A DNA stretch of 64,000 nt from Chryseobacterium soli. Lineage in GTDB: Bacteria > Bacteroidota > Bacteroidia > Flavobacteriales > Weeksellaceae. This document shows positions 50,678 to 60,866 of this stretch, piece after piece. Position 1 is the first letter of the stretch. Each line of letters begins with the position of its first letter. The stretch spans positions 62,001 through 126,000 of the forward strand of contig NZ_JPRH01000007.1 of the NCBI RefSeq assembly GCF_000737705.1, given 5' to 3'. The notes under the pieces were generated by a model. That model saw nothing but the letters and a program-made list of their open reading frames with translations. It did not search any database and was not told the origin of the DNA. The translations under genes were made by a program, and so were the position numbers.

Positions 50678-51919
50678 ATGGATACGAAAATAGTAAAAAA
50701 GAAATCGAAATTAAAATTTGTTTTAATCGGATTGGCAGTTGTAGTCATTATACCGGTTTGCAGCCTGTATTTTATAAGACAGAAAAAAACGTACAATGTT
50801 TCCGCAGAAGATATCCGGACAGACCAGGTAACCTATGGAAAATTTGAAGATATGCTTATGGTTACAGCACAGACGCAGTCTCTTAATTCTTCACTGGTGA
50901 ATGTACTGGAAGGTGGAGTAGTGAAGGAAATTTTCGCCGAGGATGGAGCTATGCTGACGAAAGGTCAGCCTATTGCCAGGGTCTACAATCCCAATACTGA
51001 GTTCAATTATATGAACCAGGAAACTGGGATTATGCAGCAGATCAGCCAGATGCGGAGTACGCTTCTTGAAATGAAGAATCAGGAATTTACTCAGGATAAG
51101 GAGTTGCTGCAAGCCCAGAATGATTATAATACGGCATTGCAGAACTTTAATCTTCAGAAACGTCTTTACGATGCCGAGATTGGTAAAAAAACAGATTACG
51201 ATATCAGTATGCAGAACCTTACGTACCAGAAACAAAGAAAATCGATTATAGAAAAAGGGTTTTCAACGGAGAAAAACTCCAGGAATGCCCAGATGTCTGC
51301 GGTTAATACATCCATAGGACAGATGGAGAAAAGTCTTCAGATTTTACGTTCCAACAAAAATAATTTCCTTATCACGGCACCGGCTTCCGGAAGGCTTTCA
51401 TCATTCAATATTTCACTCGGAGAGAACCTGACGGGCGGATTGAGCATCGGGAAAATCGACCTGATGGACGGATACAAACTTGTAGCGAAAGTGGATGAAT
51501 ACTACATCAATAAACTTCATACCGGGATCAAAGGAACGCTTGATAATAACAGTAAATCTGACGAAGTGATGATTACGAAAATTCTGCCGGAAGTAAAAGA
51601 CGGACAGTTTTCAGTAGAGCTTACCTTTACCGAAAGAAAACCTGAAAACCTGAAAATAGGAATGACTTTCGGAGTGAAATTAAAACTTTCAGCCGATACC
51701 CAAAGCATGATGATTCCTAAAGGGAGTTTCTCCAAAGACACTAACGGAAGATGGATATTTGTCGTCAAAGGAAATCAGGCTGAAAAAAGAACCATCAGCC
51801 TAGGAAGAGAAAATCCACTGTATTATGAAGTGATATCAGGGCTAAAGGCTGGAGAAACCGTAATTACTTCAGATTATTCAGATCTGAAAAAATATGAAAT
51901 CCTTACCATTAAAAAGTAA
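50678..51919 (+). CDS. Periplasmic adaptor (HlyD/MacA-type membrane fusion protein)
   Basis: 413 residues. N-terminal membrane anchor (FVLIGLAVVVIIPVCSLYFI), biotinyl-lipoyl-like halves (GGVVKEIFAEDGAMLTKGQP and later FLITAPASGRLSSFNISLGE) around a long coiled coil (about 125-225), then beta-barrel and membrane-proximal domains (MTFGVKLKLSADTQSMMIPK, GLKAGETVITSDYSDLKKYE). It links the inner-membrane ABC transporter to a TolC-like channel. First gene behind the sigma54 promoter. Confidence 0.9.
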   Translation: MDTKIVKKKSKLKFVLIGLAVVVIIPVCSLYFIRQKKTYNVSAEDIRTDQVTYGKFEDMLMVTAQTQSLNSSLVNVLEGGVVKEIFAEDGAMLTKGQPIARVYNPNTEFNYMNQETGIMQQISQMRSTLLEMKNQEFTQDKELLQAQNDYNTALQNFNLQKRLYDAEIGKKTDYDISMQNLTYQKQRKSIIEKGFSTEKNSRNAQMSAVNTSIGQMEKSLQILRSNKNNFLITAPASGRLSSFNISLGENLTGGLSIGKIDLMDGYKLVAKVDEYYINKLHTGIKGTLDNNSKSDEVMITKILPEVKDGQFSVELTFTERKPENLKIGMTFGVKLKLSADTQSMMIPKGSFSKDTNGRWIFVVKGNQAEKRTISLGRENPLYYEVISGLKAGETVITSDYSDLKKYEILTIKK

Positions 51920-52007
51920 AAAGATGAATATTTTAGACCTCGATAACCACCGGTCATAAAAAGCCATCCTCAATATTATTAAACATTACCCTTAAACATA
52001 CATTACA

Positions 52008-52745
52008 ATGATCAATATCCATAATCTTTCAAAAATTTATAAAGCAGAAGATGTACAGACCCATGCCTTAAACGAAGTGAATCTCAATATTACAGAAGGC
52101 GAATTTCTGGCCATAATGGGACCTTCCGGTTGCGGGAAATCTACTTTTTTAAGTGTCCTCGGGCTTCTCGACTCAGCTTCTGCCGGTTCTTACCAGTTTG
52201 AAGGAGCTGAAATGATAGGACTGAGTGAAAGAAAAAAATCCGACGTCCGTAAAAAAAATATAGGCTTTATTTTCCAGAATTTCAACCTGATTGATGAGCT
52301 TACCGTATATGAAAACATTGAACTGCCTTTGATTTATAACGGAATTTCTTCCTCCGAAAGAAAAAGAAAGGTGGAAGAAATTATGGAAAAGATAAATATT
52401 GCCCACCGTGCCAGGCATTATCCTCAGCAGCTTTCAGGTGGACAGCAGCAAAGGGCAGCCGTAGCAAGAGCTTTGGTAACGAAACCCAGACTTATCCTTG
52501 CCGATGAGCCGACCGGAAATCTTGACAGCTCCAACGGAAATGAAGTGATGAACCTTCTCGCAGAACTTCATCGGGAAGGATCTACGATTGTGATGGTGAC
52601 GCACTCTTCCTACGATGCAGGATTTGCATCCCGGATTATCAATATGAAAGACGGCGAAATTTTTAACGAAGAGCATGCTTCCCAGAGAAAAGATGTCTTT
52701 GCAAAAGCAGATGCTAAAGAATTCGAATCCATCAAGAACGATTAA
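52008..52745 (+). CDS. ABC transporter ATPase (MacB/LolD type)
   Basis: 245 residues. Walker A MGPSGCGKSTFLSVLGLLDS, Q-loop FIFQNFNLIDELTVYENIEL, signature LSGGQQQRAAVARALV, Walker B LILADEPTGNLDS and H-loop VTHSSYDAGFA. The DEPTGNLD and INIAHRARHYPQQLSGGQ layout is that of the MacB/LolD/FtsE group working with FtsX-type permeases. The spacer after the adaptor gene is 88 bp, and the permease follows. Confidence 0.92.
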   Translation: MINIHNLSKIYKAEDVQTHALNEVNLNITEGEFLAIMGPSGCGKSTFLSVLGLLDSASAGSYQFEGAEMIGLSERKKSDVRKKNIGFIFQNFNLIDELTVYENIELPLIYNGISSSERKRKVEEIMEKINIAHRARHYPQQLSGGQQQRAAVARALVTKPRLILADEPTGNLDSSNGNEVMNLLAELHREGSTIVMVTHSSYDAGFASRIINMKDGEIFNEEHASQRKDVFAKADAKEFESIKND

Positions 52746-52777
52746 GGTCAAATATCACTCATTACAACACTACAAGT

Positions 52778-55192
52778 ATGCTCAAAAACTGGCTCAAAAT
52801 TGCTTTGATCAATTATAAAAAAAATGCGTTGTCCACCCTCATTAATCTCTTTGGACTTACGATAGGACTTACAGGATTTATGCTGATCCTGATGCATTGG
52901 AATGACGAGGAATCCTATGAAAAATGGAATCCCAAAAAAGACCAGATCTATACCTATCAGGCTTATTATAAAAAAGATAAAGCATATGGAGGAGGGATAT
53001 CCTATCCTATAGCTTTTAATGCCTTAAAAAGGATTCCTGAAATGGAAGATTATCTTCTTTTCACTAATGTGGGAGGCGGATATAAGATGGCTACAAAATA
53101 CACTACTGCTTTTCAACAGGATGGTATTACTGTATCGGAAAACTTCTTTAATTTTTTCCCTTTTACTATTATTTCAGGGTCAGCAAAAGGTGCTCTGAAA
53201 ACAGAGACTTCCATTGCTGTTTCTAAACAAACGGCTAAAAAATTATTTGGAACAACCAATGCTGCCGGAGAATCAATAAAATTTGATAATAAAAATTATA
53301 TTGTGACTGCAGTGTATGAAATCCCGGAAGGAAACAGTCAGATTAAACCGGAATTTATTATGTCAGCTGCCGGACAGCTGAAAGATCCTAATGATCAATG
53401 GGGAACTTATAGCTTTGGAGCTTTCTTTATGCTTAAAAAGGGAGTTGATCCTGTGGTTTTCCAAAAGAAATTTAAAAGAGACATCTTACAATTAAAAGCA
53501 GCGCTCGGGGCTAAAGGATCAGGAATGACAGCACAGAAATATATGGATTTGTATGGTCCTGACGATGTATTGCTTACCCCTCTGGAAGGTCTTAAGCTCC
53601 ATGCAAAAGCATCATGGTTTGGTACGGGAGATTTCAAAATCATTATGATCTTATTTACGTTATCTGTTCTGATTGTTATTCTATCTGCCATCAATTTTAT
53701 CAATCTGAAGACAGCTGAAGCATCACAGAGGGCCAAAGAAGTAGGTGTAAGGAAAGCCATTGGAGGAACAAGACTTTCGTTGATGATGCAGTTCTTTCTG
53801 GAAACGTTCATGATCTGCCTGCTGTCCTATATTCTGGCACTGGCACTGACTGAGCTTCTGCTTCCTTCTTTCAACAAGTTTTTTAATAAAGAGATACGGC
53901 TGAATGACTGGCATATTTTTGCCTATTCACTGGCGATGGTTATGGTAGTTACCTTATTGTCCGGATTGATTCCTGCCTTTTATCTTTCGAGTTTCAAAGC
54001 GATTGAAACACTGAAAGGGAATTTCTCAAGAAGCAAACATGGTGTATGGCTGAGAAATGGAATCCTTACGCTACAGCTTGTTATTTCTTCATTTTTTATC
54101 ATCGGAGGACTGATTGTCCACAGCCAGGTAAAATACATGATGAATAAAGATTTAGGATTCAACGGAAAGCAGATCATGATGATCAATTTTAACGAAAACA
54201 GTCCAAAACCATGGCTGAAATATGAAAGGCTGAAAACTGAACTTTCAAAGATTGATGGGGTAGAAGACATTTCTTTTGGAGAAGCAGTAGCAGGAAGCGG
54301 CAGATCGAGCGATTCAAATATGGATTATCAGCAACAGAGTATTAATGCTAAACATGGCTCAATGGATTATAATTATCTTCAGTTTATGGGGGTGAAATTA
54401 TTAAAAGGGCGGTGGCTGGATCCTGCGCTGGCTTCCGACACCATCAATAGTGCCATTGTAAACGAAGCATTTGTTAAAAAATTTGGCTGGACAGATGAAC
54501 AGGCATTTCAAAATAATTTTCAACCGGGATTTGATAATAAAAAATATAAAATAGTGGGAATTGTTAAGGATTTCAACCTTAAAAGTTTAAAATATAAGGT
54601 TGACCCTGTAATATTTTTTCATTATAAAGAAACAGATTGGAAGAGATTGTATGTATATAATATTCAGGTTAAATTAAAAGCAAATGATATTGATGGAACC
54701 GTAAACAGGATTAAAAAATTCTGGGGAACCACAGCAGAACCTGGCTATCCTTTTACGTATTACTTCATCAATAAGGAGTTTGCCAAAACTTTTGAAGAGT
54801 ACCAAAAACAGCAGACTCTATTTACCATTCTGAATGCCATGGTGCTTATGGTAGCTTTACTGGGGCTTTTTGCACTTTCTTCCTTAATGATCGAGCAGAA
54901 ACTGAAAGATGTGGCGATCAGGAAAGCATTAGGAGCTTCGGATCAGACTTTGATATTCGGGCTTACCCGCCAGTTCTTATGGATTACTGTGATAGCCGTG
55001 TTCATCAGTATTCCGATCTGCTATTACCTGATGAATGAGTGGCTGAAAGATTTTGCCTATCGAATTGAGATGCCGGTCTGGCCGTTTATCGTCAGTTTCT
55101 GTGTGCTGCTTGTACTGACGTTTGCTGTGGTAAGCATCAAAGCCTATAAAGCGACCAAAGTTAATCTTGTCACCTATCTGAAATATGAGTAA
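52778..55192 (+). CDS. FtsX/MacB-type ABC permease
   Basis: 804 residues with two FtsX modules. An N-terminal span (LINLFGLTIGLTGFMLILMH) is followed by a large periplasmic domain, a membrane block from about residue 285 (IIMILFTLSVLIVILSAINF with ASQRAKEVGVRKAIGGTRLS), a second periplasmic domain and a final block with LKDVAIRKALGASDQTLIFG. The EVGVRKA and DVAIRKALGAS motifs are the coupling helices to the ATPase. This kind of pump moves substrates mechanically from the periplasm. Substrate unknown. Confidence 0.92.
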   Translation: MLKNWLKIALINYKKNALSTLINLFGLTIGLTGFMLILMHWNDEESYEKWNPKKDQIYTYQAYYKKDKAYGGGISYPIAFNALKRIPEMEDYLLFTNVGGGYKMATKYTTAFQQDGITVSENFFNFFPFTIISGSAKGALKTETSIAVSKQTAKKLFGTTNAAGESIKFDNKNYIVTAVYEIPEGNSQIKPEFIMSAAGQLKDPNDQWGTYSFGAFFMLKKGVDPVVFQKKFKRDILQLKAALGAKGSGMTAQKYMDLYGPDDVLLTPLEGLKLHAKASWFGTGDFKIIMILFTLSVLIVILSAINFINLKTAEASQRAKEVGVRKAIGGTRLSLMMQFFLETFMICLLSYILALALTELLLPSFNKFFNKEIRLNDWHIFAYSLAMVMVVTLLSGLIPAFYLSSFKAIETLKGNFSRSKHGVWLRNGILTLQLVISSFFIIGGLIVHSQVKYMMNKDLGFNGKQIMMINFNENSPKPWLKYERLKTELSKIDGVEDISFGEAVAGSGRSSDSNMDYQQQSINAKHGSMDYNYLQFMGVKLLKGRWLDPALASDTINSAIVNEAFVKKFGWTDEQAFQNNFQPGFDNKKYKIVGIVKDFNLKSLKYKVDPVIFFHYKETDWKRLYVYNIQVKLKANDIDGTVNRIKKFWGTTAEPGYPFTYYFINKEFAKTFEEYQKQQTLFTILNAMVLMVALLGLFALSSLMIEQKLKDVAIRKALGASDQTLIFGLTRQFLWITVIAVFISIPICYYLMNEWLKDFAYRIEMPVWPFIVSFCVLLVLTFAVVSIKAYKATKVNLVTYLKYE

Positions 55193-55244
55193 CCGGATTC
55201 ATCATCCTATTACTTTTACTATCTATTCAAACCAGAACGTACTC

Positions 55245-56543
55245 ATGAAAAATTTCATTTTCATATTTTTTGTTGGCCTTTTTCCGGCACAGCAATCATG
55301 GAACCTGCAACAGTGTCTCGATTATGCCACGACTCATCATCCGTTGATTAAGCAGGCTACGGTTACCGTTGCCAAGAACGAAAGGCTGGTCGTTGGCTCA
55401 AAAGGAATGCTGCTGCCTTCTGTAGAAGCAGGTGTCAATCATACGAACAGCTTTGGCTCTTCCATCAACCAGTCGAGTAACCAAAGAGAAACCCTGAATA
55501 CGCAATATGACCAGTTATACGCAAGAGCAGACTGGGAACTTTTCAACTGGAAAAATTTCCTGAATATTTCCCTGTCTAAACTTAACAAAGAAACCAGTAC
55601 CTATAAGCTTAAACAGGCGCAGAATGAAGTGAAATTGAACGTCATTCAAATGTTTTTTACTTACCAGAACAGCAAAAGCTGGCTGAATGTACTGGAAACC
55701 CAGATTTCAGGGATTGAAGAACAGATCAGACGTACTGAAAAAGAAGTGGAAATCGGCAACCGTCCTAAAAGTGATGTGTATGACATCAAAGCGAATCTTG
55801 GTACTTTGCAGGAACAGTGGGTATCCGCAAAAAATCAGCGTGATCTGTCAAAAATTAATCTTCTCAATTCGTTGGCGGTTACTCAGGATTCTCTGGACTT
55901 TGTGATGGCGGATGAAGAAGTTTTTTCCGAAAATGAATTTCAGGATCCTGATTTTACCCGAAAACTGCTGGAAAAAAATCCGGCTTATCAATCGGTGATG
56001 GCGGAGATCAATGCCCAGAAAAAGAGAGAAGATATTGCAAGAGCAGGGTACCTGCCAACCTTAAACGGAAGTTACAGCTGGTCGAGTTTCTATAATAAAG
56101 TGCTGGGACAAAATGATGTTCCTGCGATCAGTTTCTCGGATCAGTTTAGTCAGAACAAAAATCAGTTGCTTTCTTTTGGTCTCAGTATTCCGGTTTTCAA
56201 TAAGTTACAGGTGAAAACCAATAGTGAAATTGCAAAACTAAACACCATCTATTCGGGATATGATAAAGAATTAATTATCAATAACCTTACCCAGAATCTC
56301 AATGCCATTAAAGCCCAGTTTTTGAATGCTCAGGAAAAATATGCCCTGCTGGATGCCAATTTCGAAAATCAAAAACTGTCTTTCCAGAAATCTGAAGAAA
56401 AATATAAAGAGGGGCTGATGGATGCCTACACCTTTTTTGTGGTACGGAACGGCTGGCTTCAAGCTAATTATAATCTTATCAGCAGTAAAAATGAGGTGAT
56501 CCAGCAGACAGAATTGTTAAAAGTCCTCGAGTCCGGCCAATAA
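55245..56543 (+). CDS. TolC-family outer membrane channel
   Basis: 432 residues from ATG at 55245, which begins a proper signal peptide (MKNFIFIFFVGLFPAQQ); a start at 55185 would overlap the permease end and put 20 polar residues ahead of it. WNLQQCLDYATTHHPLIKQA is the TolC-type first helix, and repeated long helices follow with the internal duplication (VFNKLQVKTNSEIAKLNTIY, EEKYKEGLMDAYTFFVVRNG). It completes the tripartite pump. The operon ends in a bidirectional terminator. Confidence 0.9.
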   Translation: MKNFIFIFFVGLFPAQQSWNLQQCLDYATTHHPLIKQATVTVAKNERLVVGSKGMLLPSVEAGVNHTNSFGSSINQSSNQRETLNTQYDQLYARADWELFNWKNFLNISLSKLNKETSTYKLKQAQNEVKLNVIQMFFTYQNSKSWLNVLETQISGIEEQIRRTEKEVEIGNRPKSDVYDIKANLGTLQEQWVSAKNQRDLSKINLLNSLAVTQDSLDFVMADEEVFSENEFQDPDFTRKLLEKNPAYQSVMAEINAQKKREDIARAGYLPTLNGSYSWSSFYNKVLGQNDVPAISFSDQFSQNKNQLLSFGLSIPVFNKLQVKTNSEIAKLNTIYSGYDKELIINNLTQNLNAIKAQFLNAQEKYALLDANFENQKLSFQKSEEKYKEGLMDAYTFFVVRNGWLQANYNLISSKNEVIQQTELLKVLESGQ

Positions 56544-56599
56544 AAATGATGATGTATTGTTCGGATTAAAAAAATAAAATCACGTTTCATTTCAATAGA

Positions 56600-56634
56600 A
56601 ACAGGCTATTCCCGATCATTAGGAATAGCCTGTT
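56600..56634. terminator. Bidirectional intrinsic terminator
   Basis: A 13-bp perfect stem (AACAGGCTATTCC with GGAATAGCCTGTT, 9-nt loop) between the converging TolC-like and DUF4249 genes. T-rich on the plus side, TTTCTATTG on the minus side. Confidence 0.85.
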
Positions 56635-56661
56635 ATTTTGTATAAGTTGTAAGTGTATAAC

Positions 56662-57468
56662 TTATTGAATCACAAAATTTTTCGTACTCGTTGTATGGGC
56701 CGAAAAATAACCCAAAGCCCCATTGCTTACATTACTTGGAGGATTGGAAGGCGTAACGCCGCCGCCATTATCTCCGGTAATCTGAAGTAGTGCACTGTAA
56801 AAGGTGAAAATATTGTTGTCGATACACTGCATTTCAACGTGGATAGTATCTCCAGGGACTACTTTAACTGCATCAGCATCGCTGCTATCATCATTAGGAA
56901 GGAAAAGCGGACGTTGATTAACTAGTCCGTTATTGACATTATCCGAAAATACTTCAAAGGTCTTTTTAGGTTTATTATTAACCGTAAAATTAAAAAGATA
57001 GCGGTTTCCTAATGCTGCAGGATCCGTAAAAACAGGTAAAAGGGTATAGGTCGTTACCCCACCGAAAACAAAAGAATCCTGCGTAAGCCCGTCGAAATTT
57101 ACTGCTGCAGGCATTGTACTCTGGGCTGTATATTGTTTTCCTTCTGCCTGAACTTTCAGGGTATAGGTTCTTCCGGTAACCGCTGTGAAAGTTGACGTTC
57201 TGTATTTTCCGTCGCCTACATACTGCAAGGTTTCAGTTTGTCCGGTGTTATCACTTAAAATAACTTGTGCACCTGTAACCGCAGGATACTGATTGTTTTG
57301 GGTGAAAGCTACGGATTTTGTTATTTTCACATAATAAGGTCCGGGCTGGTCGGTGATATTTCCTTCGATAACGATGTTTCCGCTTTTGTCGGCAAGATCC
57401 AGGTCGATTTCTTTTTCACAAGACGTTAATAAAAACAGCGATACTATGATAAAAAATGTATTCTTCAT
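56662..57468 (-). CDS. DUF4249 family lipoprotein
   Basis: 268 residues. Lipoprotein signal ending LLTSC, then EKEIDLDLADKSGNIVIEGN, the usual start of DUF4249 proteins, and an Ig-like first domain with GPYYVKITKSVAFTQN and YTLKVQAEGKQYTAQSTMP. These surface lipoproteins are encoded beside TonB receptors in Bacteroidota and are thought to assist them. It starts 3 bp after the receptor stop, so the two are translated from one message. Ligand unknown. Confidence 0.9.
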   Translation of the reverse strand: MKNTFFIIVSLFLLTSCEKEIDLDLADKSGNIVIEGNITDQPGPYYVKITKSVAFTQNNQYPAVTGAQVILSDNTGQTETLQYVGDGKYRTSTFTAVTGRTYTLKVQAEGKQYTAQSTMPAAVNFDGLTQDSFVFGGVTTYTLLPVFTDPAALGNRYLFNFTVNNKPKKTFEVFSDNVNNGLVNQRPLFLPNDDSSDADAVKVVPGDTIHVEMQCIDNNIFTFYSALLQITGDNGGGVTPSNPPSNVSNGALGYFSAHTTSTKNFVIQ

Positions 57469-57471
57469 GAT

Positions 57472-59802
57472 TTAAAATTTGAAATTGTAAGTGATGTTTG
57501 GTACCCAACGGAATAATGACGTCTGCATAGCGCGGGTAGTTCCCGGGTTATTCGGATTGTCTTCAAAAGTGATCGTATAGGCATTTTCGCGTCCATACAA
57601 ATTATAAATACCGAATGACCATGATCCACGGAAACGTTTGGTGGTTTCCGGCTCATACGTAGCACTAAGATCCATTCTGTGGTATGCAGGCATTCTGTCT
57701 GCATTCCGGCTGCTGTACTGGAAGATCGTTTGCCCGTTCAGCTCATATTTCCCGGTAGGAAAGGTAACGGCATTTCCGGTGCTGTAAAGGAACAATCCTG
57801 AAACAGACCACTTTTTATTCAGTTCATACGTTGCAACGATCGAAAGATCATGGGTTTTATCCATTCTGGCATCGTACCATTCATTATCGTTGATACCATT
57901 GATTTTTCTTTCCGTTTTAGATAACGTATAAGAGATCCAGCCCGTCAGTTTCCCGGATTTCTTTTTGGCGATCAGTTCCAGACCATAGGCTCTTCCTTTC
58001 CCAAACAGCAATTCACTTTCTACGTCTGCGGCTGTATCAAAGGTGATTTGAGCACCATTTTTAAAATCAATTTGGTTTTGCATGGATTTATAATAAATCT
58101 CTGCATTAATCTCATAATTGTTATGATTGAAATTTCGGCTGTAGCCCAAACTTACCTGGTCTGCAATTTCCGGTTTTACCGTATAACTGCTTCCGATCCA
58201 TTGGTCGGTAGGATTTCCGCTGCTACTGTTGCTTAGCAGGTGGAGATTTTGAGTATTACGGGAATAGCCACCTTTTACACTGCTTACCTCATTGATACGG
58301 TAATTGGCAGTAATACGCGGTTCAAGATTAACATAGGTCTTTCCGAATTTCCCTTTTTCCAGATACTGACTTCCTGTAAGAGTCCCGTTTTCATAGGTAT
58401 TGAATGTGTCACCACCCAATACACTGAAGGTAGAAAGTCTTAGTCCATAATTAACGGTAAGCTTATCTGAAGCTTTAAAATCGTCATTCATATACACCGC
58501 ATTTTCCCATGAATATCTTGGATTTCTTGGAAAGCTGCTTACGCTGGTACCGGAAGCACTGCTTGGCGTCAGGGTATGGTAAATAGACTGGAAGCCAAAT
58601 CGAACGGAATGCTTATTTCCTGCAAACCATGTAAAATCCTGCTTAAGATTCCAGTCTTCAATCTGGGAGTTTAAGCCAAAGGTATTATCGTTGCTTTCTA
58701 AGCTGATTTTATAATTATAATTGCTGTAGATGAATGAAGTATTGGAGAACAATTTACTGTTGATGATACTGTTCCATCTCAATGTTGCGGTAGTATTACC
58801 CCAATCCGTTGAGAACGTTTTCCCGATACCCAGCACATCTCTTCCAAAATATCCGGACAGATAAAGGCGGTTATTATCATTGATCTGATAATTGGCTTTC
58901 AGGTTAAGATCATAAAAATACAATTTGCTGTCTTTAAAATCATCCGTTGATTTCAGGAACAAATCGGCGTAGGTTCTTCTTCCCGATACAATAAATGATG
59001 ATTTTTCTTTTTGAATGGGCCCTTCTACGCTCAGCCTGCTGCTGATAAGACCGATTCCTCCGTTGACGTTATAATCCTGGTTATTTCCGTCCTTCATTTT
59101 TACATCCATCACCGAAGAAAGACGGCCTCCGTATTGTGCCGGACTGTTTCCTTTGATGATGCTGGCGTCTTTTAATGCATCACTGTTGAATGTGCTGAAA
59201 AATCCTAATAAGTGAGACGCATTGTAAACAGGTGCTTCATCTAATAATATTAAATTCTGATCCGTAGCACCACCTCGCACACTGAATCCGCTGCTTCCTT
59301 CACCATTGCTTTTAATACCTGGCAAGAGCTGTATCGTTTTCATAACGTCCTTTTCCCCGAACAGGACAGGCAGTTTTTCTATATTTTTGATGCTTAACGT
59401 CTCAGTACCCATCTGTGCTGACGTTAGGTTTTTATCTTTTTTAATCCCGGAAATAACGACTTCATCAATCTTTCCTACACTTTGCTCTTCCTGGCTGAGC
59501 GGCAGATCCAGTTTAATATTCTGATCCACTTTTATCTGCTGTTCAAAATCTCTGTAACCCGGATACGAAATGATCATCGTATAATTGCCTTCCGGTAAAG
59601 ACAGCGAGTAAAAGCCGTATTCATTTGCAACAACGTTAATCGTTGGATCCTCAGCTACTTTTACAGTTACTCCAATCAGCAGCTCGCCATTTTTTTTGTC
59701 TTTAATGGTTCCGCTTACAGAATACTTCTGTTGTGCTATTGCGAACGTGCTGAAACAGAGTGCAGCCGTGGCAGTAGCAATTTTTAAAAAAGATGTTTGC
59801 AT
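57472..59802 (-). CDS. TonB-dependent outer membrane receptor
   Basis: 776 residues. Signal peptide ending FAIA, a carboxypeptidase-D-like regulatory domain (SVSGTIKDKKNGELLIGVTV, about residues 25-110), a plug with SIKNIEKLPVLFGEKDVMKT and SGFSVRGGATDQNLILLDEA, and a large beta-barrel ending in RWVPNITYNFKF with terminal Phe. It takes up an unknown substrate with energy from TonB/ExbBD, which is not encoded here. The DUF4249 lipoprotein is its partner. About 640 bp of non-coding DNA lie upstream. Confidence 0.92.
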   Translation of the reverse strand: MQTSFLKIATATAALCFSTFAIAQQKYSVSGTIKDKKNGELLIGVTVKVAEDPTINVVANEYGFYSLSLPEGNYTMIISYPGYRDFEQQIKVDQNIKLDLPLSQEEQSVGKIDEVVISGIKKDKNLTSAQMGTETLSIKNIEKLPVLFGEKDVMKTIQLLPGIKSNGEGSSGFSVRGGATDQNLILLDEAPVYNASHLLGFFSTFNSDALKDASIIKGNSPAQYGGRLSSVMDVKMKDGNNQDYNVNGGIGLISSRLSVEGPIQKEKSSFIVSGRRTYADLFLKSTDDFKDSKLYFYDLNLKANYQINDNNRLYLSGYFGRDVLGIGKTFSTDWGNTTATLRWNSIINSKLFSNTSFIYSNYNYKISLESNDNTFGLNSQIEDWNLKQDFTWFAGNKHSVRFGFQSIYHTLTPSSASGTSVSSFPRNPRYSWENAVYMNDDFKASDKLTVNYGLRLSTFSVLGGDTFNTYENGTLTGSQYLEKGKFGKTYVNLEPRITANYRINEVSSVKGGYSRNTQNLHLLSNSSSGNPTDQWIGSSYTVKPEIADQVSLGYSRNFNHNNYEINAEIYYKSMQNQIDFKNGAQITFDTAADVESELLFGKGRAYGLELIAKKKSGKLTGWISYTLSKTERKINGINDNEWYDARMDKTHDLSIVATYELNKKWSVSGLFLYSTGNAVTFPTGKYELNGQTIFQYSSRNADRMPAYHRMDLSATYEPETTKRFRGSWSFGIYNLYGRENAYTITFEDNPNNPGTTRAMQTSLFRWVPNITYNFKF

Positions 59803-60440
59803 TCAGTTGATGTTTAAAATAGTAAAAATCTAAGAATAATAGGTTGTGGATTAGGGTTAAAGAAAATAGAAAATATCATGTTTTAAAAGTTAAAACTTAT
59901 GTTGAGTGGTCTATCGAAAGAACAGAGAAGAAAATATATAGATAAGTCAAGGCTAAATAGTTTTTTATAAGGTGATGGTGTTTAAATTTTTTTATACCTA
60001 AAATAAGTAGCGCGAAAATAGGTATTTTAAATTTTAAAAAAGATTCGAATATGTTAATTTTTATGTTTTAAACGGGATTAAACCTTAATTATTGGATAGG
60101 ATAATTTCATTTTTATTTGATATTTTTCAATTTATTGTGAAATAGTAAATGATCATTGTTTAATTTTTAAGCAGATGAGTCATCATACATTTTGATATTT
60201 TTGATCGTTCCTTAATAGGTCACTTTAAATAAGTAAGCCGAGATAATCGTTTTTTCCCACAGATATCGCTTACCTTTATTAAGGGATTTCAAGTTTTGAA
60301 TAAAAGCGGAACCGGAATTCTACATAAAAACTATGTAAAGCATAAAATATTGCCCTGAAATAAAAAAATAGTAATAATTTTATCACTTGTGGTATCATTC
60401 GGTGATGCTGCTGCCAGAAATTTTAATTAAAACAGAGAAT
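59803..60440. other. Long AT-rich divergent region
   Basis: About 640 bp without a gene, between the TonB receptor (minus) and the VOC gene (plus). It is very AT-rich with no inverted repeat or clear promoter that I could fix. The length suggests control of the receptor from here. Confidence 0.45.
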
Positions 60441-60815
60441 ATGGAAAAAGTAACAGGAATTGGAGGTATTTTTTTTAAATGCAAAGATCCAAACAAAATG
60501 AAAGAATGGTATAAAACGCATCTTGGTTTAGACACCAACGATTATGGAGCCACTTTTGAGTGGCGGGAAGCATCTGATACAACCAAAGAAGGAGCGACCC
60601 AATGGACTCCGTTTGCTGCCGATACAAAATATTTTGAGCCTTCTTCAAAAGATTTTATGATCAATTACAGGGTTGCTGATCTGGAAGGATTGGTAGAAGA
60701 ACTTAAAAAAGAAGGCGTAACCATTCTAGACAAAATAGAAACCTATGATTTTGGAAAATTTGTTCACATTCTTGATGCGGAGGGGAACAAAATAGAATTG
60801 TGGGAACCGAAATAA
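60441..60815 (+). CDS. VOC family protein
   Basis: 124 residues from ATG at 60441 (MEKVTGIGGIFFKCKDPNKM); an in-frame start at 60387 would add 18 residues outside the fold. Two VOC halves: EWYKTHLGLDTNDYGATFEW and, at the end, FGKFVHILDAEGNKIELWEP with a metal-ligand-like Glu. Substrate unknown. 51 bp upstream of the reductase gene and co-oriented. Confidence 0.85.
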   Translation: MEKVTGIGGIFFKCKDPNKMKEWYKTHLGLDTNDYGATFEWREASDTTKEGATQWTPFAADTKYFEPSSKDFMINYRVADLEGLVEELKKEGVTILDKIETYDFGKFVHILDAEGNKIELWEPK

Positions 60816-60866
60816 TGATCATCAACTTTTTGCTTCATAAACAGGAAGCATTCTAAAAATAAATTA

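Noticed and set aside
50599-50847. 82-codon frame overlapping the start of the adaptor gene
   Set aside because: It runs through the sigma54 promoter and then out of frame with the clear HlyD-type protein.
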